From: CAZQHK01 sp964593455
GTDB lineage: Bacteria > Muiribacteriota > CAYSPT01
Length of the DNA stretch: 64,000 nucleotides
Reading direction: 5' to 3'
Assembly: GCA_964593455.1 (NCBI GenBank)
Contig: CAZQHK010000005.1
Span: 62,001 to 126,000, forward strand
Shown here: in pieces, positions 1-8,492 of the stretch
Layout: every line of letters starts with the position of its first letter
Position numbering within the stretch: the stretch's first letter is position 1
Translations under genes and position numbers: made by a program
The notes under the pieces: generated by a model
What the model saw: the letters and a program-made list of their open reading frames with translations, nothing else
Told to the model about the DNA's origin: nothing
Database searches by the model: none

Positions 1-168
1 CGGGAGCGAATGAAAAAGCGCCTTGAAGCCGACATCAACATCAGGCCCGACGAGCCTCTGAGCCACGAGTGGATACCGTGCCGCGAAGGCGTGGAGTGGG
101 ACATGTCCAAGGTCTTCGCCTGGAACGCATTCATCATCATCGCTAATAAGGTGGCCGGTCTGCGCTGA
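1..168 (+). CDS. C-terminal end of an unidentified protein (partial)
   Basis: An open frame enters from the left edge and ends at a TGA at 166-168, giving 55 residues that include HEWIPCREGVEWDMSKVF and end KVAGLR. The composition is that of a real soluble protein (mixed charge, aromatic-rich, a short hydrophobic stretch AFIIIANKV). I do not recognise the family. It is separated by 140 bp and a promoter from the tungstate transporter operon, so it is not part of that operon. The start lies outside the window. Confidence 0.6.
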   Translation, partial: RERMKKRLEADINIRPDEPLSHEWIPCREGVEWDMSKVFAWNAFIIIANKVAGLR

Positions 169-238
169 AGACAGGACAGTAATTTTAAAAGAAGCAAACA
201 TCCTATTTGTTACCAATAATGCCTTTATCTTACTAATA

Positions 239-267
239 TTGACAATAAGCCAATAAAATGTCATACT
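239..267 (+). promoter_or_regulatory. sigma70-type promoter candidate for tupABC
   Basis: TTGACA at 239-244, a 17-bp spacer, then CATACT at 262-267 (4 of 6 matches to TATAAT). It lies 42 bp before the tupA start. The AT-rich stretch around it (about 181-270) contrasts with the coding DNA. The overlapping short inverted pairs CATAC/GTATG and CTTAC/GTAAG just downstream (263-285) could be a binding site, but I cannot assign a regulator. Confidence 0.5.
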
Positions 268-308
268 TACGTCATAGGTATGTAAGCCGGAGTTAAGGGA
301 AAGAGACA

Positions 309-1124
309 GTGACAATCATGCGAAAACTAGTGGCTCCCGTTTTTCTCCTGGCGGTCTTCCTCAGTTTATCCCCCGTTTTGGCGGAACGAGTGGTACTGGC
401 CACCACCACCAGCACATACAACAGCGGCCTGCTTGACGTCTTGAAACCCCGTTTCGAAAAGGATTACGAGCACACATTGGATATTCTGTCGGTGGGAACC
501 GGCAAGGCCTTGAAGTATGGCCGTGACGGCAATGCCGACGTCCTGCTGGTGCACGCGCCGGCGGCGGAAATGGAGTTCATGGACGGTGGCTACGGAGTAG
601 CCCGGGTAACTTTCATGTTCAACGATTTCGTCATCGTCGGCCCGACCGGCGCCGACCTGCCTCCCTTTGATACCGTGGAGGAACTGTTCGCACATATCAG
701 TGAAAAGAAGTCCCTTTTCGTCAGCCGAGGCGACGATTCCGGGACCCATAAAAAAGAGAAACAGATTTGGATTAAAACCGGCCTGCAACCGCACGGCGAC
801 TGGTACTGGGGTTCCGGCCAGGGTATGGGCAATACGCTGCTTATCGCCAGCGAAAAACAGGGATTCACTTTGACCGACCGGGGAACGCTGCTGGCCTACC
901 TGAAGAAGCTCAACTTGAAGATCATTCATGAAGGCGATCCCCTGCTCCGCAACCCGTACTCGGTGATGGTGGTCAATCCGGCTTTGAGCGACAAGATCAA
1001 CTATCGGGGAGCCCTTGATTTCATGCATTTTCTGCTTTCCTCCGAGATACTTAATATCATCCGTCATTTTAAGAAGGGAGGAGAGGTTCTTTTCAAGCCG
1101 CTGATCAATCCGGCAATTGACTAA
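309..1124 (+). CDS. tupA: Tungstate ABC transporter substrate-binding protein TupA
   Basis: Exported binding protein that captures tungstate in the periplasm and delivers it to TupB. It has a signal peptide of about 25 residues ending near VLA, directly followed by the family hallmark TTTSTYNSGLL, then SVGTGKALKYGRDGNADVLL and SRGDDSGTHKKE, which belong to the anion-binding TupA/PBP-like family. At 271 aa it has normal length. Two starts are possible: GTG at 309, about 9 nt after AAGGGA, or ATG at 318; the ribosome site spacing favours the GTG. The tupB start follows the stop by one base, so the three tup genes form one operon. Molybdate is a less likely substrate, because TupA rather than ModA motifs are present. 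The likely client is a molybdopterin enzyme such as the one at 28.6-32.8 kb (inference). Confidence 0.92.
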   Translation: MTIMRKLVAPVFLLAVFLSLSPVLAERVVLATTTSTYNSGLLDVLKPRFEKDYEHTLDILSVGTGKALKYGRDGNADVLLVHAPAAEMEFMDGGYGVARVTFMFNDFVIVGPTGADLPPFDTVEELFAHISEKKSLFVSRGDDSGTHKKEKQIWIKTGLQPHGDWYWGSGQGMGNTLLIASEKQGFTLTDRGTLLAYLKKLNLKIIHEGDPLLRNPYSVMVVNPALSDKINYRGALDFMHFLLSSEILNIIRHFKKGGEVLFKPLINPAID

Positions 1125-1125
1125 T

Positions 1126-1827
1126 ATGAACTCATTTATCCGGATTTTCTTTGACGCAAGCAAGTTGCTGACAGGTGATAGTACCGTTTACCGGATTTTG
1201 CTCCGTTCGCTGTTCATCAACGGGATGGCGACGGCAGCAGCAGCAGCCTGCGCCATTCCCCTGGCTCTTATGGTGGACGCCACCCGCTTCAGAGGAAAAA
1301 ATGCTGCTATCACCATGATGCAGACCCTGACCGGCGTCCCCCCGGTAGCGGTAGGACTCATCGTCTACTTGTTTCTTTCCCGCAACGGTCCACTGGCGGA
1401 CCTGGATCTGCTTTTCACCAGGTCGGCCATGATCGCAGCCCAGGTGCTGATCGCTTTTCCTATCATCTTCACCATCTCCCACTCGCATTTCGCCAAGGTG
1501 GACGAGCGGATACGGCTCCTGGCCCGGACGTTGGGAGCGAGTGATTTCCAGGTGGCGCTAAAAGTTTTCTGGGAAGCCGTCAACGGCAGCATAACCGCCG
1601 TCATGACCGCCTTCGGCCGGGTGGTGGGTGAGGTGGGCGCGGTAATGCTGGTAGGAGGCAACATCCAGGGAAGGACCAGGATCATGACCACCGCTATCGT
1701 GCTCGATACCAGTAAAGGAGATTTCGAACGGGCGGTAGCCCTGGGAATCATTCTGGTGGCAGTAGCCTTCCTGGTCAATTTTCTGACGGTATATTTTTCC
1801 CGGCTTTTTCTGAGAGGCGAAGCCTGA
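1126..1827 (+). CDS. tupB: Tungstate ABC transporter permease TupB
   Basis: Inner-membrane permease of the tungstate importer, 233 aa, with about five hydrophobic segments (first one SLFINGMATAAAAACAIPLAL). The cytoplasmic coupling loop carries the EAA-type motif ARTLGASDFQVALKVFWEAV, which docks onto the ATPase. I chose ATG at 1126, one base after the tupA stop; an in-frame TTG at 1117 would overlap tupA. The short spacing suggests translational coupling. tupC begins 2 bases after its stop. Confidence 0.9.
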   Translation: MNSFIRIFFDASKLLTGDSTVYRILLRSLFINGMATAAAAACAIPLALMVDATRFRGKNAAITMMQTLTGVPPVAVGLIVYLFLSRNGPLADLDLLFTRSAMIAAQVLIAFPIIFTISHSHFAKVDERIRLLARTLGASDFQVALKVFWEAVNGSITAVMTAFGRVVGEVGAVMLVGGNIQGRTRIMTTAIVLDTSKGDFERAVALGIILVAVAFLVNFLTVYFSRLFLRGEA

Positions 1828-1829
1828 TC

Positions 1830-2495
1830 ATGAAAACTCCCGATCTTATTTACCAGCTCGAAAACCTGACCTTTTCTTACGAAGAGGGAAGCTTTACCCT
1901 GTCGGTTGACGAATTGGCCATCAAGCATGACGGGATCACCGGGATCGCCGGGCCCTCCGGCAGCGGTAAAACCACCCTGCTTCTCAATCTGGCTTTTCTC
2001 CTGGTGGGACAGTGGAAGGAGTTCCAGTTCGAAGGGCGCCCGGTTGACCGGAAACGACTGATTTTATTGAGAAACCGGGTGACGTACGTACCGCAAAATC
2101 CTATCCTGTTTTCAGGGACCGTGGAATCCAACCTGCTCTATCCGCTCAGCCTCAGGGGAATAAAAAAAACAGAAGCCCTCGGTCTGGTCAATGAAGTGGC
2201 GGAAATAGTTGGAATCAACAGTCTGCTCACCAATCGCTCGCACCAGGTGTCTGGCGGAGAAGCACAGCGGGTGTGCCTGGCCCGGGCACTGGTTTTCGAA
2301 CCGGACGTCATCCTGCTCGACGAGCCTACCGCCAACCTGGATGAGGAGAATGTCAAGAAGATCGAGGAAGTTTTAAAAGCGGTGTCGGCCAGGGCCAAGC
2401 TCATCATGGTTTCCCACGATATGGAACAGGTGAGAAGACTCTGTTCCAACCTCAATATCCTGCGTCATGGAAAACTGTGTACGGGTAAGGAATGA
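1830..2495 (+). CDS. tupC: Tungstate ABC transporter ATP-binding protein TupC
   Basis: Cytoplasmic ATPase that powers tungstate import, 221 aa. The Walker A motif is GPSGSGKTT (about residues 41-49), the Q-loop region is VTYVPQNPILF, the ABC signature is VSGGEAQR, and Walker B is VILLDEPTANLD, followed by the H-loop MVSHDMEQ. All catalytic motifs are intact. It is the last gene of the tup operon and runs convergently into the lipase gene with a 52-bp gap. I see no strong intrinsic terminator in that gap. Confidence 0.92.
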   Translation: MKTPDLIYQLENLTFSYEEGSFTLSVDELAIKHDGITGIAGPSGSGKTTLLLNLAFLLVGQWKEFQFEGRPVDRKRLILLRNRVTYVPQNPILFSGTVESNLLYPLSLRGIKKTEALGLVNEVAEIVGINSLLTNRSHQVSGGEAQRVCLARALVFEPDVILLDEPTANLDEENVKKIEEVLKAVSARAKLIMVSHDMEQVRRLCSNLNILRHGKLCTGKE

Positions 2496-2547
2496 CAGGT
2501 TTGATCCCACTCACTCTCTGGAATATAACTGTAGAAAGTGTGGTGGA

Positions 2548-3273
2548 TTAACGGAACGAACCGGTCTCGATGAAACGGCGGGTAAGCTCGAAGGTATCTT
2601 CCGTGTTCATCAGGAAGGTGTGCGACCGGTTGATCACGATGAAATCTTTCATCCCTTCGAGCCTGGCGGCACTCACCGCTACTTTCCCGTCGTTCGGCAC
2701 GTCGAATACCGGCGATAAACTCCAGTCCCCGGCGATGATTCCGAACTCCACCGGCGGCACCGGCAGGGTGCGAAAAAACTCCTCCTGAGACAGCTTCTGC
2801 CCACTGTCTCCGGCAATGAGCTGGTAAAGAAAATTCTCTTTCAAGAGCCGGGCCATGGTGTTGGGATGATTGGGCGGGGCCAGCATAACGATGCGTCCCA
2901 AACCCTGGGGCAAACCCTTTTTGAAAGCGTTCCGGATGATGATGTTACCCAGGGAGTGGGCCACCAGATGATAACGGGGAGTTTGAACGTTTTCCCGGAT
3001 ATACGAGATCAGTGAATCTGATATCTCGTCCAGGGAATCGACGGTGTTGAGGTAGGGGAAATTAAGGGGCCGGTAGCCTTCTATTTCGAACCGGACCTGC
3101 ATCACGACCATGGCCGCCCGGCTGCGGTTCATTCCGTGTATCATAATGACGGTGTCGTTTGGCGCCCCGACGGAACTATCTTCCGCCTGTCCCGGTTCGG
3201 CCACAACCAGGAATAGACACAATCCCAACCCTGCCACCGTAGCCAGAGAAACAATAAACCTGACTTTATTCAT
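2548..3273 (-). CDS. Exported lipase / alpha-beta hydrolase
   Basis: 241-aa secreted hydrolase. An N-terminal signal peptide (about residues 1-30) is followed by the oxyanion-region motif VIMIHGMNRS, the nucleophile elbow AHSLGN (GxSxG class), and a candidate acid in NDGKVAV and histidine in SHTFLM. The sequence resembles small triacylglycerol lipase/esterase-like proteins that act on lipids in the periplasm or outside the cell. The substrate cannot be read from sequence. It is a single-gene unit convergent with tupC; a GGAGA ribosome site lies about 10 nt before the ATG. The upstream gap contains two arms of a dispersed repeat. Confidence 0.8.
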   Translation of the reverse strand: MNKVRFIVSLATVAGLGLCLFLVVAEPGQAEDSSVGAPNDTVIMIHGMNRSRAAMVVMQVRFEIEGYRPLNFPYLNTVDSLDEISDSLISYIRENVQTPRYHLVAHSLGNIIIRNAFKKGLPQGLGRIVMLAPPNHPNTMARLLKENFLYQLIAGDSGQKLSQEEFFRTLPVPPVEFGIIAGDWSLSPVFDVPNDGKVAVSAARLEGMKDFIVINRSHTFLMNTEDTFELTRRFIETGSFR

Positions 3274-3295
3274 ACCGAATTATCTCCAAACCTTT

Positions 3296-3318
3296 CTTTC
3301 TACACTTCCTGCTTGAGG
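3296..3318 (+). repeat. Dispersed intergenic repeat, arm A
   Basis: Begins CTTTCTACACT and ends TGCTTGAGG. The same sequence recurs, with few changes, in several other gaps of the window (about 24174, 36395, 46287, 56813, 56940). It sits 23 bp upstream of the lipase start. Confidence 0.6.
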
Positions 3319-3385
3319 GGCGGTCTTCTCAATCCAGCACCTTTCCGCCCACACCAATGTCCTTTCCTCGAATACGTCTTCTTTT

Positions 3386-3413
3386 CCACTCTCTGAATAG
3401 CGAGCGTAGAAAG
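3386..3413 (-). repeat. Dispersed intergenic repeat, arm B (inverted)
   Basis: On the minus strand it reads CTTTCTACGCT, then a block similar to TATTCAGAGAGTGG. This matches arm B at 8219 and 36636 (CTTTCTACRCTGATATTCC followed by AGAGGGYGG). Together with the arm at 3296 it forms a head-facing pair around a 67-bp centre. Confidence 0.5.
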
Positions 3414-3491
3414 CATGATGTTTGATTTGTAGTAGAGTTTTTCAGCTCTCAAACTCCAATCTCGACCTTGAAAGTCAGGTGGATTCGTGAA

Positions 3492-6400
3492 CTATTCTGT
3501 TTGTAACATCTCCTTAAGAGTGCGGTAATCGGTCTTTCCGGTACCCAGTACCGGAATTTCCTCCAATTTCACGATCCGACGGATATTGTGCAGCGCCGAT
3601 AATCCATCTTCACGGATAATCCGATTAGCCTCTTCCCGACTCAGATCGAGGCTGGTAAATAGAACGATCTCCGGATGATCTTCCGAAGGAGTTGCCTCTA
3701 CCGCCAGCATCGGCCCCTCGTCGCCGCTGCCGGTGAACCGGCGGCCAAGAACCGCTTCGATAGCCGGAAGCGATATCATCTCCCCCCCCAGCTTGATGAA
3801 ACGCTTGAGCCGGCCCCGAAACGTCAGGAAACCGTCCTCACTCTCGCTCACCAGATCGCCGGTCCGGTACCAGTGCCGGCCGTCCAATTCCACAAACGGC
3901 GATTTCGCTTCTGTCCCCAGGTAGCCGGAAAACACGTTCGGACCGCGCACCAGCAACATACCCTGCTCTTCCACGGAAACCCGATTGCCGGTGTCCGGAT
4001 CGACAATCATGTATTCCATGGACGGAAGCACTTTTCCGATAGTTCCCGGCCGCGGATCGTCCTCCCGGTTCAAGCAGACCGCCGGAGAGCACTCCGTGAT
4101 ACCGTATCCTTCGCAGATCATCGCGTTCGGACACGCTCGATCCAGGGCTGCATAAACGTAGTCCGGGCACTTTTCAGCGCCGGTAACCACCAGGCGAAGA
4201 CTCTCGAGTTGTTCCGGCGAAGCAGCTCGAACGATTCCGTTTAGGAAGGTGGGGGTACCCACAAGCTGGGTGCTTTTATACAACTCTATCAGACGGGCCA
4301 GGGCAACCGCTGCGGTAGGATCGGAGTGATAAACGATCCTCAGCCCGATCACGCAAGGCATGATGACGGTACCGGTGAGTCCCAAAGAGTGAAATGGAGG
4401 CAGCATACCCAGCAGCCGGTCATCGGCTTTGAAGGTCAAAACCGAGATGAAATCGCGAATATTGACCAGGATATTGGCGTGGGTCAGCGGGACCGCTTTG
4501 GGATTAGCCTCCGAGCCGCTGGTGAAAAGCACGCAGGCCGTTTTTGAGAGTTTTACCCTGGCCAGGGACTGCCAGGAACAGTAGCTTTTCACCAGCAAAA
4601 CAAGCTTTTGAACCCACGATATCCCGCGGACTATGTCTTCCAGAAAAACCCATTCAACATCTACCTTGCCGGGGTCGAAGCCGCGGCCCTTGAGCCTCTC
4701 CAAAAGCAGCCGGGCCGTTATCACCCGGGTCACCCCGGTCTGACGAAGACAGTACGCCATGTGCCCTTCGCCCACGGTCCAGTTCACCATCACCGGTGTT
4801 TTGCCTGAAAACATCACTGCCAGGTAAGTCATGGTGGCGCTGACGGAAGCGGGCAGCATGATGCCCAGCGTGTCTCCGGGAAGAACATCAAATGCTTTCT
4901 TCAAGGCCATTACACCGGCAACCAGGCGGCGGTAAGTCAAAGCCCCGCTCATCTGGTCGGCCGCCAGCATGGCTCCCGGACTCCGCCTGGCCGCCGCCAG
5001 GAACACTTCCCCGATATTTTTTCCTTCCGGAAGCGACAGACGTTGATCAGATGGGTCCTTGAACCAGGCGGCCGGGACCGGTTTCAGCTCGGCCATCTTT
5101 CTTCCTACCATTTCCCCGCACGCCGCCAACAGACAGTCTCCCACGGTCTGCAACGCTTCCAGGTCCTCCTGCGGAAGACCGAACTCCTGTCCCATCCAGC
5201 TCATGAGTTCCAATAGCGTAAGGCTGTCCATTCCCAGGTCACGGGACAGGCTGTGGTCGTCTTCGATCCCGCTGACGCCGGTGGTTTCAGTTAAAAAATC
5301 GATGACCAGTTTCCGGGTCGTTTCCGGAACGCGCGAAGCATCACCTTCAATAGTCTTCCTGGCCGGTTCCGGACGTATCTGAGGCCGGTAGCCCTGCCAC
5401 CAGATATACGGAACGAAGGTGTTGGGAAGAGCATCTTCATTGTAGAAGGTCTCCAGGTAACCGTTGATGGTCAAACGGTCGGCCGTGCGGGGAAAATCTT
5501 CCGGCTCTATAAATTCAATGGTCACCTGTCGCCGGGGAATAAAAAAGACCAGGTTCCAGACCGCTGACGCCAGGTAGAGGAGGATGTTCCGGCCGACCTT
5601 CGGGGCATGTCCCCCGGCATGTCCGAAAGTGCTTCCCCACAGGCCGCGGGTCCTGACCAGCACGACCCGGCAATCGGGAACGTTTTTCACAATCTGCTCC
5701 ACCGCGCTGTTGCCGCCAATCTCTTCCAGGCAGCTCCGGTAAATTCTTCCCGAAGGGTAGAGGAGAATCGTATCCTTCTGTTTCAGACCATCAATCACCT
5801 CTCCCAAAGCTTCCTGGATGGCTTCACTTCCCTGCTGTCCCACCTTGGTCAGGTCCGGGATAATAATCGCCCTGAGGCGACGAAGCACCTGCTTGATCAA
5901 GGGGCGGTCAGACTGGTCCCGGTCGGCCATGGGCCGAGGCCTGAAATCCGTAAAAAGCTGCGAGGTGACAATCAGGGGATCGATCAAAGCCGGGTGGTTC
6001 GGCAGGAAAAGAATTCCCTCCGTACCTTTTTTGCGTATGGTTTCGAGTCCGGAAACCTCGATCCGGTAACGCAAAGCCAGCAGCCGACGGGTGGTGAAGG
6101 CCAGCGTCCAGTCGAGCAGTTTACCCCCGAAAAGGAAGAGGGCCAGCAGTCCCGCGGCCAGCACGGTGAAAGCGCCCAGAGCGCTCATGATGGTACCCGG
6201 ACTCCACAGCGGATCGAGCCACGTGAACAACACACCCGATACCATCATGAATCCGAAGGAGGCAAAATTGGAGACGCCGATGATTTTTCCTTTTTCGTCT
6301 GGAGCAGGCCGCACCTGGATAAAGCTGGCTATGGGAATCAGGAACATACCTCCGCAGGCCCCGGTCAGGGTGAAAAACACGAAAAGCGACCACAGCTGTA

Positions 6401-7370
6401 TTTCCCGGGGAAAAGCAGGCACCATTCCCGCCAGGATGAGCCCCAACCCCATGCCCGCCGCCGAAGGCACCAAAAACCGCGTCCACCGCTCGATGGAAAC
6501 CATCTTGCCGGCGATAAGCGAACCGATACCGACTCCCACCATCAACGACCCCGATAAGAGCGACGTCTCCGTAAAGGAAAAGCCCAATTGCTTGAGGCCC
6601 AGCGTCTTGATCACCAGCACCGCCAGAAGTGAGATGAAGTAAAAGAATGTGGAGCCGCTGATGGCCAGCAGGAGCTGCGGGTCACGTTTGAGATCAAACA
6701 GGTTTTTCAGGGAGTTAAGCGGTCCGGCCCAGGGGAAAGACCGCGGTTTGCCCGAGGGCGCTTTTCGGTGCCCCCCGAAACTGGCCACCACGCCCGCCAG
6801 AGCTACCAGTACCACCACCACCGCCACCAGCGCATTGCCAAACGGCACCGTAAGCTCCATCCAATCCTGGTCGAGCGCGATACCGGCCAGCATCATCCCC
6901 AGCAAAATGGCCACCGTGGTGACAGCCCTGATGAAACTGTTGGCCTGGGGCACGTACACCTCCGGGTAGAGCTCCGGGATAGATCCGTTCAGCGCCGGGC
7001 CGAAGATAGTTGACTGGAGCGCCATCAAGAACACCATGGCGATGATGCAGTTCCAATTGAGAGTGACGATGCCGATGGCTCCTATGATCATGGCGGCCAG
7101 CTCCAGCAACTTGGCCCAGATGACCACGTTACGCTTGGGGAACCGGTCGGCCATCCAGCCGGCGTAGGCTGAAAATACCACGTAGGGCAGCGAGAACAGG
7201 AAGGTAGCTGTTCCCGGGAACTTACTCCGGCCCGCCACCACCGCCAGCAGTATGGCTGCCTCCTTAAAAAAATTGTCGTTGAACACCCCGAGACAGTAAG
7301 TGGCGGCCATGGAGATAAACCTGGCCCGGCCGGCCCTTATTCGCCTCATCGTGCTGTCATTGTATCGCAT
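3492..7370 (-). CDS. LplT-like MFS / acyltransferase / ACP / acyl-ACP synthetase fusion
   Basis: 1292-aa membrane enzyme for lysophospholipid uptake and re-acylation. In order: an MFS transporter of the LplT type (about residues 1-420, about 12 membrane segments); a PlsC-like glycerophospholipid acyltransferase with the NHPALID (HX4D) motif near 455; an acyl-carrier domain with DLGMDSL near 713, whose serine would carry phosphopantetheine; and an AMP-forming fatty acyl-ACP ligase with TSGSEANPK near 950, GYGITECSP near 1090 and YRTGDL near 1167. In E. coli, LplT and Aas are separate proteins and ACP is free; here all four activities are joined. I chose ATG at 7370 because GAGGTGA lies 7 nt upstream; a longer TTG start at 7424 would abut the tetR stop. 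It is co-transcribed with the upstream TetR gene. Confidence 0.88.
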   Translation of the reverse strand: MRYNDSTMRRIRAGRARFISMAATYCLGVFNDNFFKEAAILLAVVAGRSKFPGTATFLFSLPYVVFSAYAGWMADRFPKRNVVIWAKLLELAAMIIGAIGIVTLNWNCIIAMVFLMALQSTIFGPALNGSIPELYPEVYVPQANSFIRAVTTVAILLGMMLAGIALDQDWMELTVPFGNALVAVVVVLVALAGVVASFGGHRKAPSGKPRSFPWAGPLNSLKNLFDLKRDPQLLLAISGSTFFYFISLLAVLVIKTLGLKQLGFSFTETSLLSGSLMVGVGIGSLIAGKMVSIERWTRFLVPSAAGMGLGLILAGMVPAFPREIQLWSLFVFFTLTGACGGMFLIPIASFIQVRPAPDEKGKIIGVSNFASFGFMMVSGVLFTWLDPLWSPGTIMSALGAFTVLAAGLLALFLFGGKLLDWTLAFTTRRLLALRYRIEVSGLETIRKKGTEGILFLPNHPALIDPLIVTSQLFTDFRPRPMADRDQSDRPLIKQVLRRLRAIIIPDLTKVGQQGSEAIQEALGEVIDGLKQKDTILLYPSGRIYRSCLEEIGGNSAVEQIVKNVPDCRVVLVRTRGLWGSTFGHAGGHAPKVGRNILLYLASAVWNLVFFIPRRQVTIEFIEPEDFPRTADRLTINGYLETFYNEDALPNTFVPYIWWQGYRPQIRPEPARKTIEGDASRVPETTRKLVIDFLTETTGVSGIEDDHSLSRDLGMDSLTLLELMSWMGQEFGLPQEDLEALQTVGDCLLAACGEMVGRKMAELKPVPAAWFKDPSDQRLSLPEGKNIGEVFLAAARRSPGAMLAADQMSGALTYRRLVAGVMALKKAFDVLPGDTLGIMLPASVSATMTYLAVMFSGKTPVMVNWTVGEGHMAYCLRQTGVTRVITARLLLERLKGRGFDPGKVDVEWVFLEDIVRGISWVQKLVLLVKSYCSWQSLARVKLSKTACVLFTSGSEANPKAVPLTHANILVNIRDFISVLTFKADDRLLGMLPPFHSLGLTGTVIMPCVIGLRIVYHSDPTAAVALARLIELYKSTQLVGTPTFLNGIVRAASPEQLESLRLVVTGAEKCPDYVYAALDRACPNAMICEGYGITECSPAVCLNREDDPRPGTIGKVLPSMEYMIVDPDTGNRVSVEEQGMLLVRGPNVFSGYLGTEAKSPFVELDGRHWYRTGDLVSESEDGFLTFRGRLKRFIKLGGEMISLPAIEAVLGRRFTGSGDEGPMLAVEATPSEDHPEIVLFTSLDLSREEANRIIREDGLSALHNIRRIVKLEEIPVLGTGKTDYRTLKEMLQTE

Positions 7371-7420
7371 GAAATATTCACCTCGCGTATGGCCAAGCCC
7401 GAGCGCCCTCCGGCCGGCGG

Positions 7421-7999
7421 TCAATCATTAATTACCAGAATCCTCTTGCTGGCTTCAACTACTTTATCAACCAGTTTCCCGGTTAGCTTCTTCACCCGGC
7501 CGTAGCGATGCATGACGATTGGCTGCAGCGCCAACCCCATGATCATACCAGCAGCCAGGACCGGATCGTCAACCTCGGAACCGCTTTCCATGATAACGGC
7601 CCCGATGAATCTGATGACCAGGTCGTTTGGGTTTCGGGCCTTATCGAGCAGCTTCACACCCGGAAACCCATGCTGAGTAAGAAGGATGAAAGAAAACTGT
7701 AAAGGATGAGCTTCATAATAACTATAGAGATATCGAATACCGGCTTCCAGTTTATCTCCTGGCGTCGCAGCCGGCTCAAACAGGATTTTCTGCAGGTCGG
7801 CGCTGAAGTGCTCGACCTCACGACAGAACAACTTCCAGGCCATATCGTTTTTACCGCTGTAATGCCGGTAGAGGGCTCCTTCGGTAACGCCGGCTTCCAG
7901 AGCAATATCCCGGATGGTGGTGCTGGCCAATCCCCGGGAGGCAAACAAACGGATAGCCGCGTTTTCAATACTCGATTTTTTCACTGCCGGCCTGGCCAA
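7421..7999 (-). CDS. TetR/AcrR-family transcriptional regulator
   Basis: 192-aa repressor. The N-terminal helix-turn-helix (about residues 8-55) contains the family pattern TTIRDIALEAGVTEGALYRHY; the C-terminal ligand domain is generic. The start is TTG at 7999 with GGAGG 7 nt upstream; no ATG fits. The gene leads the operon with the lipid-remodelling fusion, so a fatty acid or acyl-CoA ligand, as for FadR-like TetR members, is plausible but inferred. A perfect palindrome between its promoter and start is the probable autoregulatory site. Confidence 0.88.
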   Translation of the reverse strand: MARPAVKKSSIENAAIRLFASRGLASTTIRDIALEAGVTEGALYRHYSGKNDMAWKLFCREVEHFSADLQKILFEPAATPGDKLEAGIRYLYSYYEAHPLQFSFILLTQHGFPGVKLLDKARNPNDLVIRFIGAVIMESGSEVDDPVLAAGMIMGLALQPIVMHRYGRVKKLTGKLVDKVVEASKRILVIND

Positions 8000-8016
8000 T
8001 ATTCAACCTCCATTAA

Positions 8017-8034
8017 TAAGTAAACGTTTACTTA
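8017..8034. promoter_or_regulatory. 18-bp perfect palindrome, probable TetR operator
   Basis: TAAGTAAACGTTTACTTA is a perfect inverted repeat. It lies just downstream of the -10 box of the minus-strand promoter and 18 bp before the regulator's start. A repressor bound here would block transcription start. Position and symmetry are seen directly; the bound protein is inferred from adjacency. Confidence 0.75.
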
Positions 8035-8039
8035 CTTTC

Positions 8040-8068
8040 ATAATACATCGGTCAAGTAGACTTGTCAA
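8040..8068 (-). promoter_or_regulatory. sigma70-type promoter of the tetR / lipid fusion operon
   Basis: On the minus strand TTGACA (8063-8068), a 17-bp spacer and TATTAT (8040-8045). Near-consensus boxes at ideal spacing place the transcription start inside the palindrome at 8017-8034. Confidence 0.7.
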
Positions 8069-8093
8069 GTTAAAGTTAAAATCTATCACCTTC

Positions 8094-8120
8094 CTTTCTA
8101 CAGCAGGAATTTAGAGGCTG
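8094..8120 (+). repeat. Dispersed intergenic repeat, degenerate arm
   Basis: Begins CTTTCTACAGC and continues GGAATTTAGAGGCTG. It is similar to arm B (TATTCCAGAGGGYGG) but diverged. Confidence 0.4.
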
Positions 8121-8218
8121 GATTGAGATGATCTCACCTCAAGTAAAAAGTGCGGAAAGTGAGGTTGGAGATTTTGAAGATTGAGATATGATATTTCATT
8201 TTCTATTTCATCACCTTA

Positions 8219-8247
8219 CTTTCTACGCTGATATTCCAGAGGGTGGG
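8219..8247 (+). repeat. Dispersed intergenic repeat, arm B
   Basis: CTTTCTACGCTGATATTCC followed by AGAGGGTGGG. It is nearly identical to the copy at 36636-36664 (26-27 of 29 bases by eye) and to the inverted arm at 3386-3413. Confidence 0.6.
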
Positions 8248-8436
8248 AGGGTATGTAGAAGCTCACACTACGCCTCTGCAAACATGAAGGTGCTAAAGTT
8301 AGCCGGGTGGTCCCGCCCTGCTATGAGATTATTAAAAATTAATTTAGGACGAAGGAACTGCCATGTGCGTCTAAAGGGGTTAGAACGTTCGCGGGAGAGC
8401 GGAACAAACGGCCCTTGATGGAGCCGTTCCCCGTTT

Positions 8437-8466
8437 TTGACGCGGTCCTTGTTTTTGCGCTATAGT
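8437..8466 (+). promoter_or_regulatory. sigma70-type promoter of the giant-protein operon
   Basis: TTGACG (8437-8442), 18-bp spacer, TATAGT (8461-8466). The predicted transcription start is about 20 nt before the ATG at 8493, giving a very short leader. Confidence 0.6.
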
Positions 8467-8492
8467 AGCAATAATAAGAATGGCATGGGGAT

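Larger units (their letters stand above)
8069..8436. other. Gene-free region with repeat arms and a weak hairpin
   Basis: No convincing coding sequence on either strand. It holds two members of the dispersed repeat family (8094 and 8219), purine-rich GAGATT-type stretches between them, and near the right end a hairpin AACGGC (8407-8412) / GCCGTT (8423-8428) followed by CCCGTTTTT. That hairpin overlaps the -35 box of the next promoter and could be a weak terminator. Confidence 0.5.

Noticed and set aside
8280..8435. Possible riboswitch before the giant-protein operon (GGGAGAGC and a terminal hairpin)
   Set aside because: The GGAGAG-like string lacks the other conserved blocks of glycine, SAM, TPP, cobalamin or ZTP aptamers, and the promoter of the operon lies downstream of it, so it would not be in the transcript.
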